Source of the DNA: Bifidobacterium breve
GTDB taxonomy: Bacteria > Actinomycetota > Actinomycetes > Nanopelagicales > Nanopelagicaceae
Direction of reading: 5' to 3'
Length of the DNA stretch: 51,987 nt
NCBI GenBank assembly: GCA_945869505.1
Contig: CAMBOZ010000002.1
Span: 1 to 51,987, forward strand
Positions 25,331-34,388 of the stretch are shown in pieces. The notes beneath the pieces are model-generated. The model saw only the letters and a list, made by a program, of their open reading frames with translations. It did no database searches and was not told the origin of the DNA. The translations under genes and the position numbers were made by a program. Position 1 is the first letter of the stretch. Each line of letters begins with the position of its first letter.

Positions 25331-28300
25331 TTAAGCTTTAACTAAGACTGCACTTATCTGCAAATCATTGTCGCCGGCCGGCAGACTCTGATCATGCGTA
25401 AATTCCAGCGCGAGCACTTCATCACTTATGTGCGATGCTGATTGGTTAATGGCAGCAACAATTGCAGCATCAGCGTTCCAGCGGACTTTAATGCGATCAG
25501 ATATTTCAAAGCCATCACCTTTACGGCGTTCTTGAATGTAGCGAATTACCTCGCGGACATTGCCCGCATCAATAAGTGTTTGGCTCAAGGCGAGATCGAG
25601 TGCTACAGATTCGCCCTCATGGCTAGCAACCATCCAGCCGCTCTTTGGCACTTCGGTAACTACTAGGTCACCGAGTTCAATCTCCCAAGTCGCAACCTTG
25701 GTTGAGGCGCTCGTGCGCAGTGTTTTAACGAGCGTTGTTGCATCAAGAGCGGCAATCGCCTTGGAAATCTCTTGTACATCTTTGCCGTACTTGGCACCGA
25801 GTGATTTAAAGTTCGCTTTGACTGAGATATTTACGAGATCTCCATCAGCATCTGCAATATCGGCTAGATCAATCACATTTAACTCATCGGCGATCTGTTC
25901 GCGCATATCACTTGGAAGTTTCGCCCAGCCTGGTGCTGAAATTAGGGCACGTTGCAGAGGCTGACGGATCTTGATTGCAGATTCGGCTCGAGCAGCGCGT
26001 CCGAGTTCAACAACGCGGCGAGTCATAGCAACCTGCACGTTTAGTTCGGTGTTGATTAGCTCTTTCGCTGCAACTGGAAAATCAGTTAAGTGAACAGAAT
26101 CGGCAGCGTTAGCATCGGCTGGCTTAACAACTTCTTGCCAAACATGTTCGGCAATAAATGGAACCATTGGCGAAAGAAGTTGGGTAAGAGTTACTAAACA
26201 CTCATGCAGAGTTCCGAGCGCGGCCAGATCGCCATCCCAGAATCGGCGACGCGAGCGACGAACATACCAATTAGATAAATCATCAATAAAGCGAGCCAGC
26301 GCCTTCCCAGCAGATTGTGAATCAAATTCTTCGTAGGCAAGATCAACTTCGGCGATCAACGCATTCAATTCGCTGAGGATCCAGTGGTCCATCATTGATC
26401 GATCTTTAACCGGCGGAATCTGCGAGATATCGAAGTTAGAAGATTGCGCATATAAAGTATGGAAAGAGATTGTGTTCCAGTAGGTAAGTAAAGTTTTGCG
26501 AACAACATCGCTTATCGCATCGTGGCCAACGCGCCGCGCAGACCAAGGCGATCCAGCTGCCAACATGTACCAACGCACCGCATCTGCCCCATGCTGATCC
26601 ATAAGCGAGATTGGCTCAATTACATTTCCGAGATGCTTACTCATCTTGCGGCCATCTTTATCCAAGATATGTCCGAGGCAGAGCACGCTCTTATATGAAG
26701 ATTTATCAAAGACCAAGGTGCCGATGGTCATTAAGGTGTAGAACCAGCCGCGAGTTTGATCTATTGCTTCGCAGATGAAATCAGCAGGGTAAGAGGCTTT
26801 AAATTTCTCCACTGATCCTGGCTTGTGCGGATAGCCCCACTGCGCAAATGGCATTGCGCCAGAGTCATACCAACAATCAATTACTTCTGGAACTCGCACC
26901 ATCTCCTTATTGCACGTTGCACAAGGAAAGGTGATGTCATCTACAAATGGGCGATGCGGATCTAACTTAGAGAGCTCTTTCCCAGCGAGTGCGCCTAACT
27001 CTTTAAGTGAATCAACGCAGACCTCGTGCTTTTCTTCACAACGCCAAATTGGTAGCGGAGTACCCCAGTAACGATTACGAGAGAGCGCCCAGTCAATATT
27101 GTTATTTAGCCAATCGCCATAACGTCCAGTCTTGATTGTTTCAGGGTGCCAATCAGTCTGGTTATTTTCGCGAATTAACTCATCTTTAATTGATGTAGTG
27201 CGGATATACCAAGATGGTTGCGCGTAATAGATAAGGGCGGTGTGGCAGCGCCAGCAATGAGGGTAAGGGTGTTCATATGGCTGATGCTTGTAGAGAACGC
27301 CGCGTGATTTCAATTCTTTCACCAAAGTTTTATCGGCATCTTTGAAGAAGAGGCCACCTACTAGCGGAACATCACTTAAGAAAGTCCCGTTCGGTGCGAT
27401 CGGATTTACAACTGGTAAACCGTAGGCGCGGCAAACAGCCAGGTCATCCGCTCCGAAAGCAGGAGATTGGTGAACCAGACCGGTTCCATCTTCAGTGGTT
27501 ACGTAATTAGCAAGCACGACAAAGTGAGAGTCAGGGATATCAATTAAATCTAAGGGGCGTTTGTAGGTTACGCGTTCTAGATCTTTACCCTTAATGGTCT
27601 TGAGTATCTTTACTTCCCCAGAGAGAGCCGAGATCAGTGGCTCGGCAACGACTAATACTTCTCGGTTATCATCAACGATAACTTCGGCAACTACATAATC
27701 AACATCTGGGTTAACTGCAATTGCGGTATTTGAAACTAGGGTCCAAGGAGTGGTCGTCCAAACCAGGAGTGCTGCTCCAAGATCGGCTAGTTCGCCAGAT
27801 GTAACCGGAAAGCGCACATAGACTGATGGATCAGTAACAGTTTCATATCCTTGAGCAAGTTCGTGATCTGAGAGCCCAGTTCCGCATCGCGGGCAATATG
27901 GAGCAACGCGGTGATCTTGAACTAGGAGACCTTTCTTCCAGATCTCTTTTAAACTCCACCAAACGCTTTCTACATATTCAGGAGCCATAGTCCAATAAGC
28001 CTGATCGAAGTCGACCCAGAAGCCCATTCGATTTGTCATGTTTGTAAACGCATCGACGTGGCGAGTTACAGAGTCACGACACTTATCGTTAAAGGAAGCG
28101 ATTCCATATTTTTCAATATCGCCCTTACCTGTAAAACCTAACTCTTTCTCAACTGCAATCTCAACTGGAAGGCCGTGACAATCCCATCCAGCCTTGCGAG
28201 TTACATACTTGCCTTTCATCGTTTGATAACGCGGAAATACATCTTTAAAGACGCGCGCTTCGATGTGGTGAGTACCAGGCATGCCATTTGCGGTCGGTGG

Positions 28301-28441
28301 ACCTTCATAGAAAGTCCAAGGCGCAGCGTCCTGGCGGGCAGCAGTGCTAGCTTCAAAGATTGCGTGTTCGCGCCAGAAATCCAAGATCGAACGCTCCATT
28401 GCTGGGAGGTCGATTTGAGCAGGAACTGGACGAATTGTCAT
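25331..28441 (-). CDS. ileS: Isoleucyl-tRNA synthetase, type 2, with GXHH signature
   Basis: A 1036-residue class I aminoacyl-tRNA synthetase. The Rossmann fold opens GPPTANGMPG followed by T57-H58-H59, so the HXGH signature appears as G56-T-H-H59. The KMSKS loop is KMSKH in DGRKMSKHLGN. The editing domain (about 190-400) includes WTTTPWTLVSN and GTGLVHQSPAFG. Cys pairs lie in CPRCGTG and CATC. Type-2 enzymes are usual in actinobacteria and are insensitive to mupirocin; the GXHH form has been reported as hyper-resistant. It is the only gene on this strand in the region and has a TAGACT -10 element 9 nt before its ATG, leaving no room for a T-box leader. Confidence 0.96.
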   Translation of the reverse strand: MTIRPVPAQIDLPAMERSILDFWREHAIFEASTAARQDAAPWTFYEGPPTANGMPGTHHIEARVFKDVFPRYQTMKGKYVTRKAGWDCHGLPVEIAVEKELGFTGKGDIEKYGIASFNDKCRDSVTRHVDAFTNMTNRMGFWVDFDQAYWTMAPEYVESVWWSLKEIWKKGLLVQDHRVAPYCPRCGTGLSDHELAQGYETVTDPSVYVRFPVTSGELADLGAALLVWTTTPWTLVSNTAIAVNPDVDYVVAEVIVDDNREVLVVAEPLISALSGEVKILKTIKGKDLERVTYKRPLDLIDIPDSHFVVLANYVTTEDGTGLVHQSPAFGADDLAVCRAYGLPVVNPIAPNGTFLSDVPLVGGLFFKDADKTLVKELKSRGVLYKHQPYEHPYPHCWRCHTALIYYAQPSWYIRTTSIKDELIRENNQTDWHPETIKTGRYGDWLNNNIDWALSRNRYWGTPLPIWRCEEKHEVCVDSLKELGALAGKELSKLDPHRPFVDDITFPCATCNKEMVRVPEVIDCWYDSGAMPFAQWGYPHKPGSVEKFKASYPADFICEAIDQTRGWFYTLMTIGTLVFDKSSYKSVLCLGHILDKDGRKMSKHLGNVIEPISLMDQHGADAVRWYMLAAGSPWSARRVGHDAISDVVRKTLLTYWNTISFHTLYAQSSNFDISQIPPVKDRSMMDHWILSELNALIAEVDLAYEEFDSQSAGKALARFIDDLSNWYVRRSRRRFWDGDLAALGTLHECLVTLTQLLSPMVPFIAEHVWQEVVKPADANAADSVHLTDFPVAAKELINTELNVQVAMTRRVVELGRAARAESAIKIRQPLQRALISAPGWAKLPSDMREQIADELNVIDLADIADADGDLVNISVKANFKSLGAKYGKDVQEISKAIAALDATTLVKTLRTSASTKVATWEIELGDLVVTEVPKSGWMVASHEGESVALDLALSQTLIDAGNVREVIRYIQERRKGDGFEISDRIKVRWNADAAIVAAINQSASHISDEVLALEFTHDQSLPAGDNDLQISAVLVKA

Positions 28442-28450
28442 AAGGGGGAG

Positions 28451-28456
28451 AGTCTA
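28451..28456 (-). promoter_or_regulatory. ileS: -10 element of ileS, near-leaderless
   Basis: Read on the minus strand, TAGACT ends 9 nt before the ATG at 28441. The intervening CTCCCCCTT offers no Shine-Dalgarno. The same hexamer precedes hisD. Confidence 0.45.
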
Positions 28457-28526
28457 ACGCCCGCGGGTCTTAGAGATGGTGCAGGCAATTGCGCAGTACT
28501 AAGGCAAGAAATTACCGAGGATCTGA

Positions 28527-29345
28527 GTGGCAAAGTTGGTCTTAGCGGTAAAAGCGCATAAGGTGCGCGGCGTGCCAGCAAAAAAGAAAGCCGTAGCCAA
28601 AAAAGCGCCTGTTAAAAAAGCCCCTGCCAAAAAGGTTGCGAAGAAAGTTGCAAAAAAGGCACCCGCGAAAAAAGCGCCAGCAAAAAAGGCTCCCGTAAAA
28701 AAAGCTCCAGTCAAGAAAGCCCCGGCTAAAAAAGCCCCAGTAAAGAAAGCGCCGGTTAGACCTTTTCCTTCCAAAGTTGGAAAGACCACTCTTACCGTTG
28801 ATGAGAAATCTCAGACAGTTAGCGTTGCAACAGTGGTCGCTCCAGTTGCGACACCGCTAATCGAAGAACGTCGCCTAGTAATGCCCCCACCACCGCGCCC
28901 AGTTAAGAGCGGAAAAAAAGTTGCTCCACTTAAGCCAATCAAGGCCGCCCCAACTCCAGTCACAGCTAGTGATGGGGAAGCGCCTTGGTCTGCCGCTGAG
29001 TTAAAGGCGATTCGTACTGAGATTGCTAAAGATTTAGCGCGCTTGCAGAAAGAACTCGCTGTCGTTGAAGCGGAAATGAATGAGTTGATTTCGGATTCTG
29101 GTGAAGGCGCTGGAGATGATCAAGCGGATTCCGGAACTAAAACTTTCGAACGTGAACACGAAATGTCACTAGTGATAAATGCACGCGACATGGTTTTGCA
29201 AACAGAACGTGCACTAGATCGCATAGACAATAAGACTTACGGTAATTGTGAAGAGTGCGGCAATGCCATCGGCAAGGCGCGCCTACAAGTTTTTCCACGA
29301 GCAACTCTCTGCATGATTTGCAAGCAGAAGGAAGAGCGGCGCTAA
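28527..29345 (+). CDS. TraR/DksA-family zinc-finger protein with histone-H1-like tail
   Basis: A 272-residue protein in two parts. Residues about 17-88 are a Lys/Ala/Pro tail made of repeated KKAP(A/V) units, like the C-terminal tail of histone H1. After a linker, a coiled-coil segment (about 150-200) leads to a C4 zinc finger C241-x2-C244-x17-C262-x2-C265 (CEECGNAIG ... CMIC), the DksA/TraR family signature. DksA-like proteins enter the RNA polymerase secondary channel; the tail probably binds nucleic acid. Similar tailed proteins occur at this position in streptomycetes. Start uncertain: GTG 28527 (GAGG upstream) or GTG 28572. The gene is followed 1 nt later by lspA. Confidence 0.88.
   Translation: MAKLVLAVKAHKVRGVPAKKKAVAKKAPVKKAPAKKVAKKVAKKAPAKKAPAKKAPVKKAPVKKAPAKKAPVKKAPVRPFPSKVGKTTLTVDEKSQTVSVATVVAPVATPLIEERRLVMPPPPRPVKSGKKVAPLKPIKAAPTPVTASDGEAPWSAAELKAIRTEIAKDLARLQKELAVVEAEMNELISDSGEGAGDDQADSGTKTFEREHEMSLVINARDMVLQTERALDRIDNKTYGNCEECGNAIGKARLQVFPRATLCMICKQKEERR
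28590..28755 (+). repeat. Degenerate tandem repeat coding the Lys-Ala-Pro tail
   Basis: Roughly 15-nt units of the form AAA-AAA-GC(N)-CC(N)-GC(N) repeat with synonymous differences. The repeats are translated (KKAPA/KKAPV), so this is protein-level repetition rather than a CRISPR or noncoding satellite. It is a likely spot for copy-number change between strains. Confidence 0.8.
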
Positions 29346-29346
29346 A

Positions 29347-29829
29347 GTGCGCCAACTCTCTACACACTGGAAAAGACTTTATACGATCGCGTGGGCGGTC
29401 TGGCTACTAGATTTTGCAACAAAAAGTTGGGCTCTCAACACACTCGATTCTAGAAATCCAGTTAAATTACTTGGCGACTTTCTCCAATTAACTCTGCTTA
29501 AGAACTCTGGCGCAGCTTTTAGTCTCGCTCAAGGTGCGACGATTGTCTTCACTTTCTTTGCAATTCTGGTTGTCGCCGCAATTGCGTATTACTCAACAAA
29601 GATCACTTCTCTTGGTTGGTCTATCGTTCTTGGACTTGCCCTAGGTGGAGTCCTCGGAAACCTATCCGATCGTATTTTCCGCGCTCCTGGTTTCTTTACC
29701 GGACATGTAATCGATTGGATTCAACTGCCGAATTGGCCGGTATTTAACTTGGCAGATACCGCTATTGTGGTTGCAGCATCAATTGCAGTCATCCTTTCAA
29801 TTCGTAACATCTCACCGATAGGGGCTTAA
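29347..29829 (+). CDS. lspA: Lipoprotein signal peptidase LspA
   Basis: A 160-residue inner-membrane aspartyl protease with four membrane segments that cleaves signal peptides of diacylated prolipoproteins. Signatures are KNSGAAFSL, GNLSDRI with the first catalytic Asp, and HVIDWIQLP with FNLADTAI carrying the second. The start is GTG 29347, directly after the stop of the DksA-like gene. rluD begins at the base after its stop, the common lspA-rluD pair. Its partner Lgt is encoded at 45532. Confidence 0.95.
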   Translation: MRQLSTHWKRLYTIAWAVWLLDFATKSWALNTLDSRNPVKLLGDFLQLTLLKNSGAAFSLAQGATIVFTFFAILVVAAIAYYSTKITSLGWSIVLGLALGGVLGNLSDRIFRAPGFFTGHVIDWIQLPNWPVFNLADTAIVVAASIAVILSIRNISPIGA

Positions 29830-30768
29830 ATGTCACGCGAAGCGCGCACGTTAAGTGTTCCCGAAGGTGTCGCCGGCGAACGCATAGATAGCGCACTTAC
29901 TCGCGTGCTTGGTCTATCACGCACCACAATCGTTCGTCTCTTAGAAGATGGCGATATCCGCACCAGCGGTCGAGTAATGGCGAAGTCAGAGCGAGTAACC
30001 AGCGGACAAGTCATAGATGTTTTAATGCCAGAGCCGCTAAATCAAGATCCAATTCCGTTGACTCCGCTAGATGGTTTACGAGTTGTCTACGATGACGAAG
30101 ATATTATCGTTGTAGATAAACCCGTTGGATGCGCTGCTCACCCAAGTCCAGGGTGGATGGGCCCAACAGTTGTTGGCGCGCTCACTGCAGCGGGTTACAC
30201 AATTTCTACTTCTGGGCCAGCTGAAAGAGCGGGCATCGTGCATCGCCTCGATGTCGGCACAAGCGGATTAATGATCGTCGCAAAAACTGACCGCGCCTAT
30301 ACAACTCTTAAGGATGCATTTCGGGACCACGCGGTCGAAAAGATTTATCACGCTTTGGTTCAAGGCCATATGGATCCTGTTACCGGAACTATTGATGCTC
30401 CAATTGATCGCCACCCGAAAGAAGACCATCGCTTTGCCGTTATAGCCGAAGGTAAAGAGAGCATCACACATTACGAAGTAATTGAATTTTACAGATCTGT
30501 ATCGCTGGTAAAAGTAGAACTCGAAACTGGCCGAACCCACCAAATCCGTGTTCACTTCTCGGCCTTAAACCACCCACTCGTTGGCGACACCACGTACGGC
30601 GCAGATCCAGTTCTCGGTAAATCGCTGAAGATGTCGCGGCCGTGGCTGCACGCTTTGGAACTTCGCTTTACCCATCCCGTAACTAAAGAACCCTTGGTTT
30701 TTAACGCTCCCTATGCACCTGACCTTCAGGCTTGTTTGGCGTTGCTCTCCGATGCGGTTCTGCCTTAA
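29830..30768 (+). CDS. rluD: RluA-family 23S rRNA pseudouridine synthase (RluD-like)
   Basis: A 312-residue enzyme with an N-terminal S4 RNA-binding domain (residues about 15-70) and an RluA-type catalytic domain. The catalytic Asp is D141 in HRLDVGTSG, followed by LVAKTD-like IVAKTDRA, then LETGRTHQIRVH near residue 235. RluD isomerises uridines in helix 69 of 23S rRNA; assignment within the RluA/C/D group is by gene order next to lspA. It abuts lspA with no gap. Confidence 0.92.
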   Translation: MSREARTLSVPEGVAGERIDSALTRVLGLSRTTIVRLLEDGDIRTSGRVMAKSERVTSGQVIDVLMPEPLNQDPIPLTPLDGLRVVYDDEDIIVVDKPVGCAAHPSPGWMGPTVVGALTAAGYTISTSGPAERAGIVHRLDVGTSGLMIVAKTDRAYTTLKDAFRDHAVEKIYHALVQGHMDPVTGTIDAPIDRHPKEDHRFAVIAEGKESITHYEVIEFYRSVSLVKVELETGRTHQIRVHFSALNHPLVGDTTYGADPVLGKSLKMSRPWLHALELRFTHPVTKEPLVFNAPYAPDLQACLALLSDAVLP

Positions 30769-30783
30769 CCGATAGCCAACCAC

Positions 30784-30789
30784 TAACAT
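30784..30789 (+). promoter_or_regulatory. dnaE: -10 element before dnaE, possible leaderless GTG start
   Basis: TAACAT ends 9 nt before GTG 30799. There is no Shine-Dalgarno before either this GTG or the in-frame ATG at 30826. If transcription begins at or next to the GTG, the protein starts there. Confidence 0.35.
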
Positions 30790-30798
30790 TGAGAAACT

Positions 30799-33700
30799 GT
30801 GACGACCGCGAACCCAACACCTGCGATGAGTAAAAAAGACTCTTTCGTACATCTGCACGTTCATACCGAGTATTCGATGCTCGATGGTGCAGCACGAGTT
30901 GGCGATTTAGTAGAAGAAGTAGCGCGTCAGGAAATGCCGGCGATCGCTATGACTGATCACGGAAATGTCTTTGGTGCATTTGATTTTTATAAACAAGCAA
31001 CTAAGGCTGGCGTAAAACCAATTATTGGTATTGAAGCCTACGTTGCCCCTGAATCGCGCTTTGATAAGAAGCGCGTGCAATGGGCCAGCGGTGGAGATGA
31101 TGATGTCTCAGGTGGTGGCGCATATACCCACATGACAATACTCGCCGAGAATAACCACGGTTTAAAGAATTTGTTTCGACTCTCATCTCTTGCATCCCTT
31201 GAAGGCTATTACTACAAGCCGCGCATGGACCGTGAGTTACTCTCGCAATATGCCGATGGGTTGATCGCAACAACAGGATGTCCTGGTGGCGAAATTCAAA
31301 CGCGTTTGCGTATGGGAAATTATAAAGATGCGATGCGTGCAGCAAGTGATTACCGCGATATATTCGGTGCAAACAATTTCTTCTTGGAGCTAATGGACCA
31401 CGGAATTGACGTGGAAACCCGAGTCAAGGAAGATCTACTTAAATTAGGTCGCGAACTTAAGTTACCGCTACTTGCCACAAATGATCTGCACTACACCCAC
31501 CACGCTGACGCGGCTGCACATGCTGCCTTGCTCTGTGTGCAATCAGGGACAACGCTGGCAGATCCAAAGCGCTTTAAATTCGATAATGATGAATTTTACT
31601 TAAAGACGCCGGCGCAAATGCGCGAAATTTTCCGAGATATCCCCGAAGCCTGCGATAACACCCTGTTAATTGCCGAACGCTGCAATGTAAAACTTCGCGA
31701 AGACGAAAATTTGATGCCCGCATTCGCAGTTCCGGCGGGAGAAAGTGAAGATAGCTGGCTGCGCAAAGAAGCCGAACGTGGCCTAATCGCTAAATTTGGT
31801 GAAGGCGTCTCTGAAAAACATAAAGAGCGTTTGAATTACGAATTAGATGTAATGCTAAAGATGGGCTTTCCTGGTTACTTCTTAGTTGTCGCGGACTTGG
31901 TCGCTCACGCTAAAAAAGTTGGAATCCGCGTTGGTCCAGGACGTGGCTCAGCAGCTGGCTCACTGGTTGCCTATGTATTAGGAATTACCGGGTTAGACCC
32001 AATTGAACACGGCCTCTTATTCGAACGTTTTCTAAATCCAGAACGTATTTCTATGCCTGATATCGATTTGGACTTTGACGAACGTCGCCGCAGCGAAATG
32101 ATTAAATATGCAACCGAGAAGTATGGTGAAGATCGTGTTGCCCAGATCATTACCTACGGCACAATTAAATCTAAGCAATCAATTAAAGATGCCACTCGCG
32201 TTCTTGGTTATCCATATGTAATCGGTGAGAAGTTAACTAAGGCGCTCCCGCCTTCAGTGATGGGTAAAGATATTTCACTCTCGGGAGTCTTTGATCCCAA
32301 AGATCCACGCCACGGCGAAGCCGGTGAATTCCGCGAACTCTATAACTCAGATCCTGATTCAATGAAGGTTGTTGATTTAGCAAAAGGTTTGGAAGGGCTA
32401 AAGCGCCAGTGGGGCGTGCACGCCGCTGGTGTAATCCTCTCGCGTGAGCCTTTGCTAGATGTTATTCCGATCCATCGCCGGGAAGCGGATGGAGCAATAA
32501 TTACCCAATTTGATATGGGCGCATGCGAATCAACTGGTCTGCTTAAGATGGATTTTCTTGGACTTCGCAACTTATCGGTGTTAGATGATGCACTTTTAAA
32601 TATCAAAGAGAACCAAGGCGTTGATGTAGTTCTCGAGGATCTTCCTCTTGCCGATCAGAAAACTTTCGAACTTTTATCACGCGGAGATACTTTAGGCGTT
32701 TTCCAACTCGACGGTGGCCCAATGCGTGCGCTCTTGCGCAGCATGGCTCCAGATTCATTTGCAGATATTTCAGCTGTGATCGCGCTCTATCGACCTGGTC
32801 CAATGGGAGAAAATGCGCACAATAACTACGCGGACCGCAAGAATGCTCGCAAACCAGTTGAACCTATTCATCCTGAACTCTCTGAAGTTCTGCAGGAAAT
32901 TCTGGGGGATACCTACGGCTTAATTGTTTACCAAGAGCAAGTAATGGCCATTGCTCAGAAAGTTGCCGGCTTCTCACTAGGTCGCGCAGATCTTTTGCGT
33001 AAGGCAATGGGTAAGAAGAACAAAGAGATTCTAGATAAAGAATATGTGCCATTTGAAGCCGGTATGAAAGAAAATGGTTTCTCAACCGCAGCAATCAAAC
33101 GTCTTTGGGACGTTCTAATTCCCTTCTCTGATTACGCCTTTAACCGCGCACATAGCGCTGGCTACGGCGTCGTTTCATTCTGGACGGCATATCTAAAGGC
33201 GAACTTCCCAACTGAATATATGGCCGCGCTCCTTACTAGCGTTCGTGATGATAAAGACAAATCTGCGCTCTATCTTTCAGAATGTCGCCGTATGGGAATT
33301 AAGGTTCTGCCACCTGATGTAAATGAATCAAATGCCGAATACACCCCGCGTGGTGTAGATATTCGCTTCGGCCTTGCGGCAATTAGAAATGTGGGTGAAG
33401 GTGTAGTTGCTTCGATAAAAGCATCACGTACGGCTAAAGGCGCATTCACATCTTTCGGAGATTTCCTAGCCAAGGTAGATGCGCAAGTTTGCAATAAGAA
33501 GACTATTGAATCCTTAATTAAGGGTGGTGCTTTCGATTCTTTGCAACATCCTCGTAAAGGGTTGATGTCAATTCACCTAGAAGCAATTGACTCGGTAATT
33601 GAAACCAAGCGCGCCGAAGCCATCGGTCAATTCGATCTCTTTGGCGGCGAATCGATGACTCAAGTTGCGGGACTAGATATTGAAATTCCAACTTTCGAGT

Positions 33701-34332
33701 GGGATAAAACAACGTTGCTAACTTTCGAACGCGAGATGCTTGGGCTCTACGTTTCCGATCATCCACTGCTTGGCGTTGAACACATTTTGCGTTCGAATAC
33801 CGATATGTCTATCAGCGCTCTGCTATCTGATGAAAGCACTCCTGATGGATTCGTGACTTTAGGTGGGCTAATAACTGGAGTACAACGTAAAGTTTCACGG
33901 CAGGGATCTCCATGGGCAATCGTAACTCTGGAAGATCTAGAAGGAGCGGTTGAAGTTCTCTTCTTCTCAAATGTTTATAACCAGTATGCGCTAACGCTGA
34001 CAGAGGATCGCGTAGTCACTGTACGAGGACGCTTTGAACGCCGCGATGAAGTTGTTCGCTTCACTGCACTCGAGATGAAATCGCTCGATATTTCCACCGG
34101 CCCAATAGGCCCACTTCTAATCTCACTTCCTGTTTCGCAATGCACCCCACCAATCGTTGATCGCATGAAGGAAATTCTTCGCTCCCACCCTGGAAAACGA
34201 GAGGTCCATATGCAAATCGATGATCAAGGGGTTTTAACGACGATGAAGATCGATGCGCTGGTCACGGCATCGCCAAGTTTGAGCGCTGATCTCAAATCAA
34301 TTCTCGGCCCAGATTGTCTAGTCCGCATCTAA
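30799..34332 (+). CDS. dnaE: Replicative DNA polymerase III alpha subunit DnaE (DnaE1)
   Basis: A C-family polymerase of 1177 residues from GTG 30799, or 1168 from ATG 30826, where the homologous MSKKDSFVHLHVHTEYS begins. The PHP domain keeps its metal ligands (HLHVHTEYS, MTDHGNVFG), in contrast to DnaE2 in this window, so intrinsic proofreading as in mycobacterial DnaE1 is likely. The polymerase aspartates are D421 and D423 in PDIDLDFDERRR and D585 in KMDFLGLR. Then come helix-hairpin-helix, an OB fold (FVTLGGLITGVQRKVS) and a C-terminal tail. It lies downstream of rluD and upstream of the his operon. Confidence 0.97.
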   Translation: MTTANPTPAMSKKDSFVHLHVHTEYSMLDGAARVGDLVEEVARQEMPAIAMTDHGNVFGAFDFYKQATKAGVKPIIGIEAYVAPESRFDKKRVQWASGGDDDVSGGGAYTHMTILAENNHGLKNLFRLSSLASLEGYYYKPRMDRELLSQYADGLIATTGCPGGEIQTRLRMGNYKDAMRAASDYRDIFGANNFFLELMDHGIDVETRVKEDLLKLGRELKLPLLATNDLHYTHHADAAAHAALLCVQSGTTLADPKRFKFDNDEFYLKTPAQMREIFRDIPEACDNTLLIAERCNVKLREDENLMPAFAVPAGESEDSWLRKEAERGLIAKFGEGVSEKHKERLNYELDVMLKMGFPGYFLVVADLVAHAKKVGIRVGPGRGSAAGSLVAYVLGITGLDPIEHGLLFERFLNPERISMPDIDLDFDERRRSEMIKYATEKYGEDRVAQIITYGTIKSKQSIKDATRVLGYPYVIGEKLTKALPPSVMGKDISLSGVFDPKDPRHGEAGEFRELYNSDPDSMKVVDLAKGLEGLKRQWGVHAAGVILSREPLLDVIPIHRREADGAIITQFDMGACESTGLLKMDFLGLRNLSVLDDALLNIKENQGVDVVLEDLPLADQKTFELLSRGDTLGVFQLDGGPMRALLRSMAPDSFADISAVIALYRPGPMGENAHNNYADRKNARKPVEPIHPELSEVLQEILGDTYGLIVYQEQVMAIAQKVAGFSLGRADLLRKAMGKKNKEILDKEYVPFEAGMKENGFSTAAIKRLWDVLIPFSDYAFNRAHSAGYGVVSFWTAYLKANFPTEYMAALLTSVRDDKDKSALYLSECRRMGIKVLPPDVNESNAEYTPRGVDIRFGLAAIRNVGEGVVASIKASRTAKGAFTSFGDFLAKVDAQVCNKKTIESLIKGGAFDSLQHPRKGLMSIHLEAIDSVIETKRAEAIGQFDLFGGESMTQVAGLDIEIPTFEWDKTTLLTFEREMLGLYVSDHPLLGVEHILRSNTDMSISALLSDESTPDGFVTLGGLITGVQRKVSRQGSPWAIVTLEDLEGAVEVLFFSNVYNQYALTLTEDRVVTVRGRFERRDEVVRFTALEMKSLDISTGPIGPLLISLPVSQCTPPIVDRMKEILRSHPGKREVHMQIDDQGVLTTMKIDALVTASPSLSADLKSILGPDCLVRI

Positions 34333-34376
34333 CCTGAGTATCTTTTATTACGGCGCGGGAATAATTACCTAACCGT

Positions 34377-34382
34377 TAGACT
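34377..34382 (+). promoter_or_regulatory. hisD: -10 element of the his-trp gene block, leaderless
   Basis: TAGACT ends exactly 6 nt before the hisD ATG (34389). No ribosome site and no attenuator-like leader peptide or terminator are seen in the 56 nt after dnaE, so classic his attenuation is unlikely. Confidence 0.55.
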
Positions 34383-34388
34383 TAACTC

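Noticed and set aside
28590..28755. Possible CRISPR-like or satellite repeat
   Set aside because: Units are contiguous, translated, and differ at synonymous positions; there are no spacers.
28499..28789. Minus-strand 96-aa ORF rich in Ala, Gly and Phe
   Set aside because: It is the antisense shadow of the Lys-Ala-Pro repeat coding region and has no independent signals.
34333..34388. His attenuator or leader peptide upstream of hisD
   Set aside because: No His-rich short ORF or terminator hairpin is visible, and the -10 element is 6 nt from the ATG.
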